64,000 nucleotides of DNA from CAWUEX02 sp038148375 (GTDB lineage Bacteria > Pseudomonadota > Alphaproteobacteria > Rhodospirillales > Rhodospirillaceae), in NCBI GenBank assembly GCA_038148375.1, contig JAYQVH010000001.1, positions 124,001 through 188,000 on the forward strand. The letters run 5' to 3'. Of the stretch, positions 7,908 to 17,242 are shown piece after piece. The notes under the pieces were generated by a model. It saw only the letters and a list, made by a program, of their open reading frames with translations, had not been told where the DNA came from and searched no databases. Positions within the stretch are counted from its first letter, which is position 1; the number at the start of each line of letters is the position of its first letter. The position numbers and the translations under genes are program-made.

Positions 7908-9065
7908 TTAAGTGCGTAATCCAAATTCGAACGGCAGACGTCGGGCGTTGATAAAGGCCTGCTCGCCCAAGCGCGTCCACGGCATGATGTCCTTGCGGAA
8001 GGCGAGGAAGTCCTCAATGATGCGCCGCACGATAGGCGTACCGCCGTCGTAAACTTCGTTCAGCACTTCATTGGCGGCGCGCCCACACGCCATCAGCACA
8101 TCTTCGGGCAGAGCACGCACCTGAACGCCGTGTTCCTGAACCAGCGCGCGTAACGCAGGGCCGGAACGCGCGTTATATTCGGCCAGCATGTCTTGGTTGG
8201 CTGCATCACAGGATGCTTTGACGATGGCCTTGAGATCGTCGCTGAGCGACTGCCATTCCTGTTCGTTGATCATCATTTGCAAGGCCGCGCCGGGCTCATG
8301 GTAACCGTAGGAATAATAATACTTGCAGACCTGATAGAACCCGAGCGACAGATCGTTATACGGCCCGACCCATTCCGCTCCATCGACCGCGCCGGACTGA
8401 AGCGCTGGAAAAATCTCACCGCCGGCGAGTACGACAGGCGTCGCGCCAAGTTTTTGAAGGATTTTTCCCTGGTTTCCCGGCGCTCTGAATTTGAGCCCCT
8501 GGAAGTCTTCGATGCTGCGGATTTCTTTCCGGAACCAGCCGAGCATTTGCGTGCCGGTGTTGCCGGCGAGAAAAGCACGCACCCCGAATGGTGCATAAAG
8601 CTCATCCCACAATTTTTGACCGTTGCCGTATCCGACCCAGGCCTCGATTTCGTTCGCCGTGAATCCCCACGGAAAGGCCGTGTAAAAGGCGCACCCTTCC
8701 GACTTCCCGAGGTGGTAGTAAGACGCATCGTGACCGAGTTGCGCTGTGCCTTCGGCGACGGCATCGAAAACGCCCAAAGCAGGAACGAGTTCGTTGGCTG
8801 CATAGACTTTGACAGTGATGCGGCCGCCCGAAAGTGCCGTGATCCTCTCACCCAGACGCTCCGCACCCGTGCCAAGACCGGGCAGGCCTTTCGGCCAGCT
8901 GGTCACCATCCGCCACTCTTTCAAGCCCTGCGAGATTGCCGGAGCGGCAAATGCGGTGGACGACGCGGCGGCACCCGCGACAGCAGACTTTTTCAGGAAG
9001 GAACGGCGCTTGAGAGCGCCCTTGGACGCGGTCTTGTGTGGGGTATCGCTCAACTGACCGTCCAT
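7908..9065 (-). CDS. dctP: TRAP transporter substrate-binding protein (DctP), TakP-like
   Basis: The 385-residue periplasmic binding protein has a twin-arginine signal (KRRSFLKK, Arg20-Arg21). The mature sequence resembles the TakP-type branch that binds 2-oxoacids in Rhodobacter, seen in the SSW/TSWP start, the VPALGVFDAV segment and the WVGPYND region; the ligand is inferred. Its ATG lies inside the end of korB, with a 16-bp overlap, so it is translated from the kor mRNA. Its permeases dctQM are on the opposite strand and converge on it. Confidence 0.9.
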   Translation of the reverse strand: MDGQLSDTPHKTASKGALKRRSFLKKSAVAGAAASSTAFAAPAISQGLKEWRMVTSWPKGLPGLGTGAERLGERITALSGGRITVKVYAANELVPALGVFDAVAEGTAQLGHDASYYHLGKSEGCAFYTAFPWGFTANEIEAWVGYGNGQKLWDELYAPFGVRAFLAGNTGTQMLGWFRKEIRSIEDFQGLKFRAPGNQGKILQKLGATPVVLAGGEIFPALQSGAVDGAEWVGPYNDLSLGFYQVCKYYYSYGYHEPGAALQMMINEQEWQSLSDDLKAIVKASCDAANQDMLAEYNARSGPALRALVQEHGVQVRALPEDVLMACGRAANEVLNEVYDGGTPIVRRIIEDFLAFRKDIMPWTRLGEQAFINARRLPFEFGLRT

Positions 9066-10072
9066 GTGTTACCGCTGCGCAGAAGCGCGTCGACGTCACC
9101 AAGGCCTTTTTCTTTGGCCGCATCCACCTGCGCACGGACCGCTTGCTCATAAGCGGGCGCGGGATCGCAATATATGACACCAAGCGCAATCGGCATTGTC
9201 GGCGGCTTCATCGCGACCAAAAGGTTGGCCAACACACGATTGGTTTCGTCGTGAACGAGGATGTCATCTTCCGTCACACCGTTTTCGCCGATCGTCACTG
9301 CTTCGATTTCGAAGGTACCAGGCTTGATACGCAGACCCTTATTTGCGTCGGCACCGTAGATCAATTTCTGGCCGTGACGGACATGAATTTGCGAGTCCTT
9401 CGCTACTTGCTTCTCGGTAAAGTGCGCGAACGCGTCGTCGTTGAAGACGATGCAGTTCTGGATAATTTCAACAAATGACGCGCCTTTATGATCACGGGCG
9501 CGAGTGAATACTTCACCGAGCTCCTTGGCTTGGATATCGATGCCGCGAGCAATGAAGCGGGCATTGCACCCTAGAGCGAACGTACAGGCATCGATGGGCG
9601 CATCGACGGACCCCATCGGCGTCGAGGGAGACTTCTGGCCAAGTTTGGATGTTGGCGAGTACTGACCTTTGGTCAGTCCATAAATCTCGTTGTTAAACAG
9701 CAGAAACTGAACATCGACATTGCGCCGCAGCAGATGAAGCAGGTGATTGCCGCCGATCGACAGCGCGTCGCCGTCTCCGGAAACAACCCATACATCGAGA
9801 TCTGGATTGGCAAGCTTCACGCCGCTCGCGATGGCCGGGGCACGGCCGTGGATGGTGTGAAAGCCATACGTTGCCATGTAGTACGGAAACCGCGATGCGC
9901 AGCCGATACCAGAAACGAAAACGGTGTTGTCCGGCTGCGCGCCCATGTTGGCCAAGGCCATCTGCACAGCTTTGAGAATGGCATAGTCACCGCAGCCGGG
10001 ACACCAACGCACTTCCTGATCGGACGCGAAGTCCTTGGGCTTGAGTTGTGATGGTTCAACTTGGACGTTCAT
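9050..10072 (-). CDS. korB: 2-oxoacid:ferredoxin oxidoreductase, beta subunit
   Basis: A 340-residue beta subunit with thiamine diphosphate-binding motif GDGDALSIGGNH and iron-sulfur ligands in WCPGCGD and GIGCASRF. With KorA it oxidatively decarboxylates 2-oxoglutarate (or a related 2-oxoacid) to the acyl-CoA and reduces ferredoxin; the reaction is reversible. The start is backed by an AGAGAG-type ribosome binding site. It follows korA by 24 bp and overlaps dctP by 16 bp. Confidence 0.94.
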   Translation of the reverse strand: MNVQVEPSQLKPKDFASDQEVRWCPGCGDYAILKAVQMALANMGAQPDNTVFVSGIGCASRFPYYMATYGFHTIHGRAPAIASGVKLANPDLDVWVVSGDGDALSIGGNHLLHLLRRNVDVQFLLFNNEIYGLTKGQYSPTSKLGQKSPSTPMGSVDAPIDACTFALGCNARFIARGIDIQAKELGEVFTRARDHKGASFVEIIQNCIVFNDDAFAHFTEKQVAKDSQIHVRHGQKLIYGADANKGLRIKPGTFEIEAVTIGENGVTEDDILVHDETNRVLANLLVAMKPPTMPIALGVIYCDPAPAYEQAVRAQVDAAKEKGLGDVDALLRSGNTWTVS

Positions 10073-10096
10073 AGTATCTCTCTTCTCCCACGCGGT

Positions 10097-11983
10097 TCAG
10101 TTCTGCACACGCGTGCGTATCGCGTCTTCGACTTCCCGGATGGTCAGCGGCTGGCCGGTTACTTTCAAGTGCCCTTCAATATCCTGCCGCGTCTGACTGC
10201 GCAGGAAAGTGAGCATTTGGCCGTTGTTCATTTCGGCCACCAGCACTTGATCGTACTTTTCAAGCAGGGCGATCAAGTTTGATGGCAGCGGCCACAAATT
10301 GCGGATATGGATATGGGAGACATCATGGCCGGCTTCGCGCATGTTGGCGACGGCGCGGTTGATCGGTCCGTAGGTTGAGCCCCAACCGACCACCGCAAGG
10401 CGTCCACCTTCGGTACCCTCTTCAACAGTCTGCTTGGGAATGTCGTTGGCGATACCATCGATCTTCGCCGTACGAAGATCGGTCATGCGCTGATGGTTTT
10501 CCGGATCATACGAAATATTGCCGGACCCATCCGCTTTCTCAATGCCGCCAATACGATGTGTCAGGCCCGGGGTGCCAGGCTTGACCCACGGCCGGGCCAG
10601 CGTCTCTGGGTCGCGGGAGAACGGCTGAAAGCCCTCCACTTCATCGCGGAAGGACACAGGAAAGGGTGTGTAATCCGATAGCGAGGGAATGCGCCACGGC
10701 TCGGCTGCGTTGGCAATGTAGCCATCGGACAGCAAGTAGACCGGCGTCATGTATTTGGTAGCGATACGAACGGCCTCAATAGCGGTTTCAAAACAATCCC
10801 CTGGAGAGCGTGCAGATAAGACCGGAACCGGCGCGTCCGCGTTGCGCCCCCAAACCGCCAGAAACAAGTCGGACTGCTCTGTCTTCGTTGGCATGCCGGT
10901 CGACGGACCAGCGCGTTGAGTGTCGACAATCACCAGCGGCAGTTCGGTTGAGATGGCGAGACCGATTGCTTCCGTCTTCAGCGCGATTCCCGGACCGGAA
11001 CTGGCCGTTATTCCCATTGTGCCGGCGTATGACGCGCCGATGGCCGAACAGGCCGCCGCGATTTCGTCTTCCGCCTGAAACGTTGTCACGCCGAAGTTCT
11101 TTAAGCGTGAGAGGTAGTGCAGGATCGGCGACGAGGGCGTAATGGGATACGAGCAAAAGGTCATGTCGAGGCCGGCCAGTTTGCAGCCCGCCACCAAACC
11201 CCAAGACAGCGCTTCCGCACCCGTGACGAGGCGGTACAGACCCGGCTCGAATTCCATTTCGGGCATACAGACACGTGGAATATCGCCCGAAATCTCAGCG
11301 GTTTCGCCGTAAGCGTGACCCGCCTTCAGCGCCGCGATGTTCGCCTGTGCGATCGGTGAGTCAGCGCCGAATTTCTTGTTCACGAAGGCTTCGGTTGCAT
11401 CGACGGTGCGGCCGTACATCCAGGAAATGAGCCCCAGCGTCCACATGTTCTTGGCGCGCAAAGCTTCCTTCTGTGTGACTTCGAAGGGCTTGGTCGCCTC
11501 CAGCGTCAAAGCCGAAACGTCAATTTCCAGCGTTCTATATTCGCCTAACGTCTTGTCTTGGCGCGGATCGATTTCGAACCCCGCCTTCTTGAGATTGCGC
11601 TCATTAAAACTGCCGCTATCCATCAGGATAAGGCCGCCCGAACGCACGTCCTTGTAATTGACCTTCAGCGCGGCCGGATTGAGCGCGACAAGAACGTCGG
11701 GCGCATCGCCGGACGTCTTGATGGTGCGCGAACCGAATTTGATCTGAAAAGCGGAGACGCCGTAGGTGGTGCCGACAGGCGCACGAATTTCCGCCGGGAA
11801 ATCTGGGAACGTCGCAAGCGAGTTATGATCAAGTGCGGTGGCCTGAGAAAACTGAGCGCCGAGCAATTGGACACCGTCACCGGAGTCTCCGGCGAAGCGG
11901 ACGACGACTGAATCCGTATCCGCTTCGGACATGGGAGAAGCATCGGGCTGGTCGCCTTGCGTGGGGTTCGCTTGTAAATTCAT
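10097..11983 (-). CDS. korA: 2-oxoacid:ferredoxin oxidoreductase, fused gamma-alpha subunit
   Basis: The 628-residue protein is a KorA-type fusion. Residues about 25-215 form the gamma domain (starting FAGDSGDGVQLLG), and the alpha domain follows, with CSYPITPSSPILHYL and the GPGIALKTEAIG region. It forms a dimer of heterodimers with KorB and oxygen-tolerant KorAB enzymes are known from aerobic bacteria. The electron acceptor could be the FdxA ferredoxin encoded at 31 kb. A 13-bp palindrome, GAGAGGACCTCTC, overlaps the ribosome binding region. Confidence 0.94.
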   Translation of the reverse strand: MNLQANPTQGDQPDASPMSEADTDSVVVRFAGDSGDGVQLLGAQFSQATALDHNSLATFPDFPAEIRAPVGTTYGVSAFQIKFGSRTIKTSGDAPDVLVALNPAALKVNYKDVRSGGLILMDSGSFNERNLKKAGFEIDPRQDKTLGEYRTLEIDVSALTLEATKPFEVTQKEALRAKNMWTLGLISWMYGRTVDATEAFVNKKFGADSPIAQANIAALKAGHAYGETAEISGDIPRVCMPEMEFEPGLYRLVTGAEALSWGLVAGCKLAGLDMTFCSYPITPSSPILHYLSRLKNFGVTTFQAEDEIAAACSAIGASYAGTMGITASSGPGIALKTEAIGLAISTELPLVIVDTQRAGPSTGMPTKTEQSDLFLAVWGRNADAPVPVLSARSPGDCFETAIEAVRIATKYMTPVYLLSDGYIANAAEPWRIPSLSDYTPFPVSFRDEVEGFQPFSRDPETLARPWVKPGTPGLTHRIGGIEKADGSGNISYDPENHQRMTDLRTAKIDGIANDIPKQTVEEGTEGGRLAVVGWGSTYGPINRAVANMREAGHDVSHIHIRNLWPLPSNLIALLEKYDQVLVAEMNNGQMLTFLRSQTRQDIEGHLKVTGQPLTIREVEDAIRTRVQN

Positions 11984-12165
11984 ACGGGAGAGGTCCTCTC
12001 AAACCGCTGGACCGAAGGCGCGGATGGCGGTGTGTGGCAAAACTGCTTCATTTATAAGGGGTTTGGCGCGGCGAGAATACCCAATTCCAAGCCCGACCAA
12101 CTGATGAAAAGAAATACCTCCGGCATGCTTCGGCTGGGCCATGACGGTCGAGACTCGCCACTATC

Positions 12166-13356
12166 CTAAGCCTTCAGGGCAGCATTAAAGCGGTCCAGCC
12201 CGGACGACAGGTCGGCAATCAGGTCTGCAGGGTCTTCCAAGCCAACATGAATGCGGATGCCCGGCTCCGGTTCGGTCCATTTGGTCGCGGTTCGGGCGTG
12301 GTTGGGCGACGAGGCGCAGATCAAGCTTTCGTACCCGCCCCAGGAGTAGCCGAGCGGGAAGTACTCAAGGCCATCGATCAGGGCGTACACCGCCTCGCGG
12401 GACGTCTGCTTGAACACGACACCAAATAGCCCGCTGGCGCCGTAGAAGTCGCGTTTCCATAGGCCGTGAGAAGGGTCTTCCGGCAACGCAGGATAGAGCA
12501 CCCGTTTGACCTCCGGCCGGTCTTGAAACCAGCGTGCGATCTCAAGCGTATTGGCCTGATGCTGCCGCAGCCTTACCCCGAGCGTTCGAATGCCGCGGGT
12601 CGCGAGATAAACATCGTCAGGCCCGGCTGCCACGCCGAGCTGCTGGCGGCCGCGATACAACCTCTCAAAATGAGTCTCGTTCGCCGTCATGCTGCCGAGC
12701 AACGCATCAGAATGCCCGACAATATATTTAGTGCAGGCATGTATTGAGACGTCGGCGCCGAGAGTTAATGGTTTGTGGAACAGTGGCGACGCCCAGGTGT
12801 TGTCGATCATGACGACAGCGTCCGGATTGGCCCGATGTGCCGCGGCAGAGATTGCCGGCAAATCCTGAATCTCAAACGTGTGAGAACCGGGGCTTTCCGT
12901 AAACACGATCTTCGTTTCCGGCGTCATCAACGCGGCGATACCTTCTCCGATCAGAGGATCGTAATAGGTGGTCTTCACACCGAAACGCGCCAAGGTGCCA
13001 TCGCAGAAATTGCGCGTGGGCTCGTACACCGAGTCGGCCATTAACAAATGGTCTCCGGATTTTAGAAATGCGAGCAGCGCCGTGGTCACCGCACTGAGAC
13101 CCGACGGGGCCAGGACCGTATCGTAGCCTTGTTCCAGTTCGGTGATGGCCTGTTCGAGAGTCCAGGTCGTCGGCGTACCTTTGCGGCCATAAAACAGAAC
13201 TTTTTCATGGCTTCCAACCGCACCCTCCGCGGCAGCCTGCAAAGCGCTGGAATCCTTGAATACGATCGTCGACGCTCGATACACCGGCGTATTGACGACA
13301 CCATGGTTGCGCGCATTTTCACCGCCGCCATGGATAATTTTTGTATCTTCTTTCAT
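12166..13356 (-). CDS. metC: Cystathionine beta-lyase
   Basis: A 396-residue Cys/Met metabolism PLP enzyme. The N-terminal region contains the family segment GVVNTPVYRASTIVF, and the PLP-binding lysine is in HACTKYIVGHSD. The long proteobacterial MetC form fits the length and the C-terminal SWGGYESL motif. It cleaves cystathionine to homocysteine, pyruvate and ammonia in methionine synthesis. The ATG has an AAGG site upstream. It is separated from kor by 182 bp and may be transcribed alone. Confidence 0.93.
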   Translation of the reverse strand: MKEDTKIIHGGGENARNHGVVNTPVYRASTIVFKDSSALQAAAEGAVGSHEKVLFYGRKGTPTTWTLEQAITELEQGYDTVLAPSGLSAVTTALLAFLKSGDHLLMADSVYEPTRNFCDGTLARFGVKTTYYDPLIGEGIAALMTPETKIVFTESPGSHTFEIQDLPAISAAAHRANPDAVVMIDNTWASPLFHKPLTLGADVSIHACTKYIVGHSDALLGSMTANETHFERLYRGRQQLGVAAGPDDVYLATRGIRTLGVRLRQHQANTLEIARWFQDRPEVKRVLYPALPEDPSHGLWKRDFYGASGLFGVVFKQTSREAVYALIDGLEYFPLGYSWGGYESLICASSPNHARTATKWTEPEPGIRIHVGLEDPADLIADLSSGLDRFNAALKA

Positions 13357-13425
13357 GAGCCCTTAGTGCCAATCAATTTGAATGAGCGCAATGCGTAAGA
13401 GTGCCTACACATGTGTTTTACTGGC

Positions 13426-14118
13426 CTAATTCCGCACGCGCCCATAGACCCAGTCTTCAACATGCGCCTCGCCAGACGGCGTTTGGCCGGGAGGCGCAAA
13501 CCACATGTACGTGCGCTCACCGTGCAAGTCCGGCATGATTCTGAGATAAGCGTCAACTTTCATCGCATTGGGGGATTCGCTTTGTGTAAAGACACAGGCC
13601 CCAGAATCGTTGCGCCCGGCATACCCTGGTCCACTTCTCTCAAACACGATATCGCACCCCTCGGGATAACCTCTCAGATCAGCGAGCGTTATCGCTCGCG
13701 TCTTGTCATCGGGAGCGGTAACACCATTCAGAATAGTCCGGCCTGTCTCGCGCAGCGTGTAGAACTTCATCACCACGCCACGCTCTGACGGGAAGTAGGC
13801 CCACACCCTTTGTCCCGAGATATCGCCATCGCCATCGTTATGGCGCCATTCAACATAGACCGTGGCACCGGGAACATTTGGCATGTCGACCGGTGTCGCA
13901 AACATGTGGTGCACGTCGCGCAACTCGACAGGTAACGAACCGGTATCTTGCGCCGACGAACGTGCCGGGCGCACTTGCGGCATGTTGGAATATTCGCCTG
14001 TCAGAAGAGCAACGAGTTCGGCAACGTCTTCATCTGTTGCCGGACCGTCCGCTTGCGCCTCGGTACGCGCCGCGAAGATGGCAAGGACAATGACCGCGAA
14101 TATGATCCGAATACGCAT
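13426..14118 (-). CDS. CpcT/CpeT-like exported protein
   Basis: This 230-residue protein starts with a signal peptide ending near TEAQA. The body follows the CpcT/CpeT (DUF1001) layout: an early LVALLTGEYSN segment, a YVEW strand, a VMKFYTLRE strand, then LADLRGYPEGCDIVFE and GAC. In cyanobacteria this beta-barrel family attaches bilins to phycobiliproteins, but no phycobiliprotein gene is present here and the ligand is unknown. I start it at 14118 because a GAAGAGAG site lies 11 nt upstream; starts at 14142 or 14148 lack one. It sits downstream of a TonB receptor on the same strand, after a terminator. Confidence 0.65.
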   Translation of the reverse strand: MRIRIIFAVIVLAIFAARTEAQADGPATDEDVAELVALLTGEYSNMPQVRPARSSAQDTGSLPVELRDVHHMFATPVDMPNVPGATVYVEWRHNDGDGDISGQRVWAYFPSERGVVMKFYTLRETGRTILNGVTAPDDKTRAITLADLRGYPEGCDIVFERSGPGYAGRNDSGACVFTQSESPNAMKVDAYLRIMPDLHGERTYMWFAPPGQTPSGEAHVEDWVYGRVRN

Positions 14119-14151
14119 TTTTCGGTTTACTCTCTTCGACATGACCATAGC

Positions 14152-14183
14152 AAAACGCCCCGGACAGAGTCCGGGGCGTTTTT
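14152..14183. terminator. Rho-independent terminator after the first TonB receptor
   Basis: A 12-bp stem AACGCCCCGGAC/GTCCGGGGCGTT with a 4-nt loop, flanked by T-runs on both strands. In the minus direction it ends the receptor transcript 22 bp after its stop codon. Similar stems recur at 19824 and 30055. Confidence 0.85.
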
Positions 14184-14204
14184 CGTGCCTATGATCGAAC
14201 GGCC

Positions 14205-16730
14205 TTAGAAGTTGATCGATGTCTTAAGACCGAACTGGCGCTTGTTCTGCGGCGTAACGGCTACACCTTGGAAGAAGGTGAAGAACCCGAAGTCGATAGG
14301 ACGGGAAAAGTCAGTCCACCGCGCACAGGCCGAGTAGTTGTCGTCATCGAAGGCGTTCTTGACCCACAATTCGACACGAAGATCGTCGCGCTCAATGCCC
14401 GCGCGGGCGTTGAACAACCAATAATCGTTACACTGAGCCAGATTGGCGACGGACACCCAAGTCTTACCGAAGTAGATGGCATCACCGCGGACAAACCAAT
14501 CCCAAGTATCGGTAAGCGCTTGGGTATACGTCGATGTGATTGAGCCTGTCCATTTCGGATAACGGGCATGCTCATTGCCCTTCATATCAATGAAGTTGGC
14601 GTAGGTTTGTTCGAAGTTGGATTCAAAGTCCGTGAACTTGCTCGCGGCATACGCCAGACTGAAATCTGCCGTCCATCCCTCTGCGAGCAATGCCTGGCCT
14701 TCCAGTTCAAGACCGTAAACCTCGCCGGTGCCCGTGATCGTCGTGTTACGCGCAGTGAAAATTGGCGTGCCGTCCGCGAGAGATTGCAGGTCACCCAAAG
14801 GCGTTAAGTCCTGCGGCCGGCAACCGGTCGAGGTTGCATTGAACGGCTTACATGTTTCACGAATGGATGCGACGACGCGGCTCTTCTGATTCGACCACTT
14901 GCCGTAATACGCGGCCGTGGAAAAATTGAGGCGTCCGTCGAAAGCAGCCTGTTTCCACCCGATTTCGTAACTGTCCAATTTTTCTTCAGGCAGAATCGCG
15001 AATACCCGATCTCCGAGCTGAGCTTGGTACTGGGCCAATTCCTGCGCGTCTGCATTAACGACAAACGCGTTGGATTCCCCCGGGAGCACGCCTTGCGAGA
15101 AGCTTGCGTAGAGGTTGGTTTCTTCCGTCGGCTGATACTGAAGAATGACACGGGGGAGAATCGTATTGGCGTCGATGTCCCGGCCCGCTTTATCCAGCCT
15201 ATCCTCTTGGTACCGGCCTTCCAGGTTAATCGTAAACTCGTCCGTTACATCGTATGAAACAGCGGCGAAGAGGCCGGTTGTTTCAACGTGATCAATGTTA
15301 TTAAGACCGTTGGATGTCACCAGCGTCGGAATCGCACGACAGCCCGGCCCTGTCGCCGCCTGGTTGGGGAGTGTGTCCCAGCAAGGCAGCACAGAACGGC
15401 CACCCGTTCCGGATGTCGCGAAGTCTTGTTCGAAGTAGTTTACACCGACCAACCAGCGCAGTTTGCCTTCCTGATTTGAAGTCAGTCGCGCTTCGACGGA
15501 CAAGTCTTCCTGGAACTGGGGATCGTTACTGATATTGCGAACCAGTGAAGTGAGCCCCTGCTCTCTCAGCCAGTTGGCTTCCATCTTGTTGAAGCCGCCT
15601 TGGATGACAGCGCTCATTCCATTATCGAAATCATAGTTAAGAGCGCCGCTGTAACGGTATGTATTCCGAACGAGGCCAATCTTATCGATGCTCGGGACCC
15701 CGCTAAAAATGTCCGGCTGCGGCGCATTGATCAGCGCATCAATCACAAAATCTGGATTGGTCTCGATCGTTCCCGCTTCAAGTTGCGGCCGCAGTGTCGT
15801 AACCCCATCGATAATCTTGAAGTTGCCGACGCGCGAAATCGCCTCTCCCAGACCGGGCACCTGACCACAGAACCAGTTAACCGGGTTCGCTTGCTCGCCG
15901 GCCTTCGTTGTGATCGTCGTTCCGCTGCACGTGTCGTTTTCCTCGCCGCCTACAAACCCGCCAGCGGGCGCGCCATCGTCATCGCGGCCATAGAACGCGC
16001 GCAGACGCAGCGAGAGGTTCTCGTTGGGTGTAGCGAAAAGGGTGGCATTAATTGTTCTAGTGGACTGTTCGCCCAGTTCACCGCCGTCAGTCGCTGTCCA
16101 CATGCCGCCACGGCTGTACAATCTGGCACCGATGCGCGCGGCCAATTTGCCGTCAACGACCGGACCTTCAACGCTGGCCGACACATCAAACTCATCGTAT
16201 GTGGCGCCGGAGGCCTGAATCTTGCCTGAGAACTCCTCAGTGGACGGATTGCGCGTGATGTAATTGACCGCGCCGCCAAAGGTGTTACGACCGAAGTACG
16301 CAGCCTGCGGCCCTTTGATCACTTCGACGCGTTCAAGATCGTCGAGCGGAATGGAATGGGTCGATCCCAGCACGTATATGCCGTCAACAAAGAGCGCGCC
16401 CAACTGGAACGTTGGGATGTTCGAGTTCACATTCATGCCGCGGAAACGGATCGCCGGATTGAAACGTCCCGGGCGCTGGCCGCCCTGGTCGCTGTATTGC
16501 AGGCCGGCAACCTGCAACGAAAGTTCCTCAAGTCCCTTGAAGCCAGAGCGGTCAATGTCGTCAGCGGAAAAAACAGATATCGCGAGTGGAATTTCCTGAA
16601 GCGACTCTTCGCGCTTACGCGCGGTAACCACGATTTCCTCTAAAGCCAAGCTTTGCGCCAATGCCACTTCACTTGCCGCGAACGACAACGCAAGTGCGCC
16701 GGCCCCGTATAACAAATCACGCTTTGACAT
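14205..16730 (-). CDS. TonB-dependent outer membrane receptor
   Basis: The 841-residue protein has a signal peptide, a TonB box (LEEIVVTARKREESLQEIP) directly after it, a plug domain containing GPQAAYFGRNTFGGAVNYIT, and a long beta-barrel ending in phenylalanine (KTSINF). It imports a ligand across the outer membrane using TonB energy. The type resembles receptors abundant in marine and sphingomonad-like alphaproteobacteria, where the substrate is rarely iron alone. It is divergent to a second related receptor with 512 bp between them. The start has a strong AGAGGGGGA ribosome binding site. Confidence 0.93.
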   Translation of the reverse strand: MSKRDLLYGAGALALSFAASEVALAQSLALEEIVVTARKREESLQEIPLAISVFSADDIDRSGFKGLEELSLQVAGLQYSDQGGQRPGRFNPAIRFRGMNVNSNIPTFQLGALFVDGIYVLGSTHSIPLDDLERVEVIKGPQAAYFGRNTFGGAVNYITRNPSTEEFSGKIQASGATYDEFDVSASVEGPVVDGKLAARIGARLYSRGGMWTATDGGELGEQSTRTINATLFATPNENLSLRLRAFYGRDDDGAPAGGFVGGEENDTCSGTTITTKAGEQANPVNWFCGQVPGLGEAISRVGNFKIIDGVTTLRPQLEAGTIETNPDFVIDALINAPQPDIFSGVPSIDKIGLVRNTYRYSGALNYDFDNGMSAVIQGGFNKMEANWLREQGLTSLVRNISNDPQFQEDLSVEARLTSNQEGKLRWLVGVNYFEQDFATSGTGGRSVLPCWDTLPNQAATGPGCRAIPTLVTSNGLNNIDHVETTGLFAAVSYDVTDEFTINLEGRYQEDRLDKAGRDIDANTILPRVILQYQPTEETNLYASFSQGVLPGESNAFVVNADAQELAQYQAQLGDRVFAILPEEKLDSYEIGWKQAAFDGRLNFSTAAYYGKWSNQKSRVVASIRETCKPFNATSTGCRPQDLTPLGDLQSLADGTPIFTARNTTITGTGEVYGLELEGQALLAEGWTADFSLAYAASKFTDFESNFEQTYANFIDMKGNEHARYPKWTGSITSTYTQALTDTWDWFVRGDAIYFGKTWVSVANLAQCNDYWLFNARAGIERDDLRVELWVKNAFDDDNYSACARWTDFSRPIDFGFFTFFQGVAVTPQNKRQFGLKTSINF

Positions 16731-17242
16731 GGGTTCCCCCTCTTGGTTGCATTCAGCCGAGCGGCGACCCTGTTCAGATGTCCGTCACCGCCGGTCTTAC
16801 CCCATTCAACCTGCGCGTTAGAAGGCGTCTGACACCTCTCGCAGGCGTTACTCTGCGCCACTATGGCAAAGAGGAATGATCATTTCAATATTATCTTGGT
16901 AATAGTATTTTATGCTATGTAATGCCGATTTATTGGACTTATTTTTTACAGGGCGCGGATTCGCCGCAGGCCGTTTCGGTGTGTGCGTTTGTTACGTCTC
17001 ATGGCGCGAAATTTTTGCCGTTTTCGCTACGGTTGAGACTAGAGAATCGTGAGAACTGTTGCAGAAATAACGCGGTCGAGCCGCATTTGTCCGGACTTAA
17101 AAAGATTGGTCTTTCCCCTCCCTGTGATTGCGCTAGGCTAGGGTCAACTTCAGGCCCCTAGTGGGAGCGATGTCGCTCCAAAGCGCCGCCGCATGGCCTG
17201 AAGGTCACCTGCCACAGAGAAACCCAATGAAGGGGAGAGTTC
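16731..17242. promoter_or_regulatory. Divergent control region between two TonB receptor genes, with a structured leader
   Basis: This 512-bp stretch holds no convincing gene. The part around 16880-16950 is AT-rich and is the likely promoter core. On the plus strand an imperfectly closed leader is seen: CTTCAGGCC (17148-17156) pairs with GGCCTGAAG (17195-17203). Inside it GGAGCG (17164-17169) pairs with CGCTCC (17174-17179). A strong GGGGAG ribosome binding site precedes the plus-strand ATG. No B12-box-like sequence was recognised. A specific regulator site could not be identified. Confidence 0.45.

Noticed and set aside
8193..9152. Long plus-strand reading frame
   Set aside because: Antisense shadow of dctP.
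13426..14118. Phycobilisome lyase annotation
   Set aside because: No phycobiliprotein or bilin synthesis genes are present and the protein is exported.
16731..17242. Cobalamin riboswitch before TonB receptors
   Set aside because: No B12-box-like sequence and only a simple nested stem.
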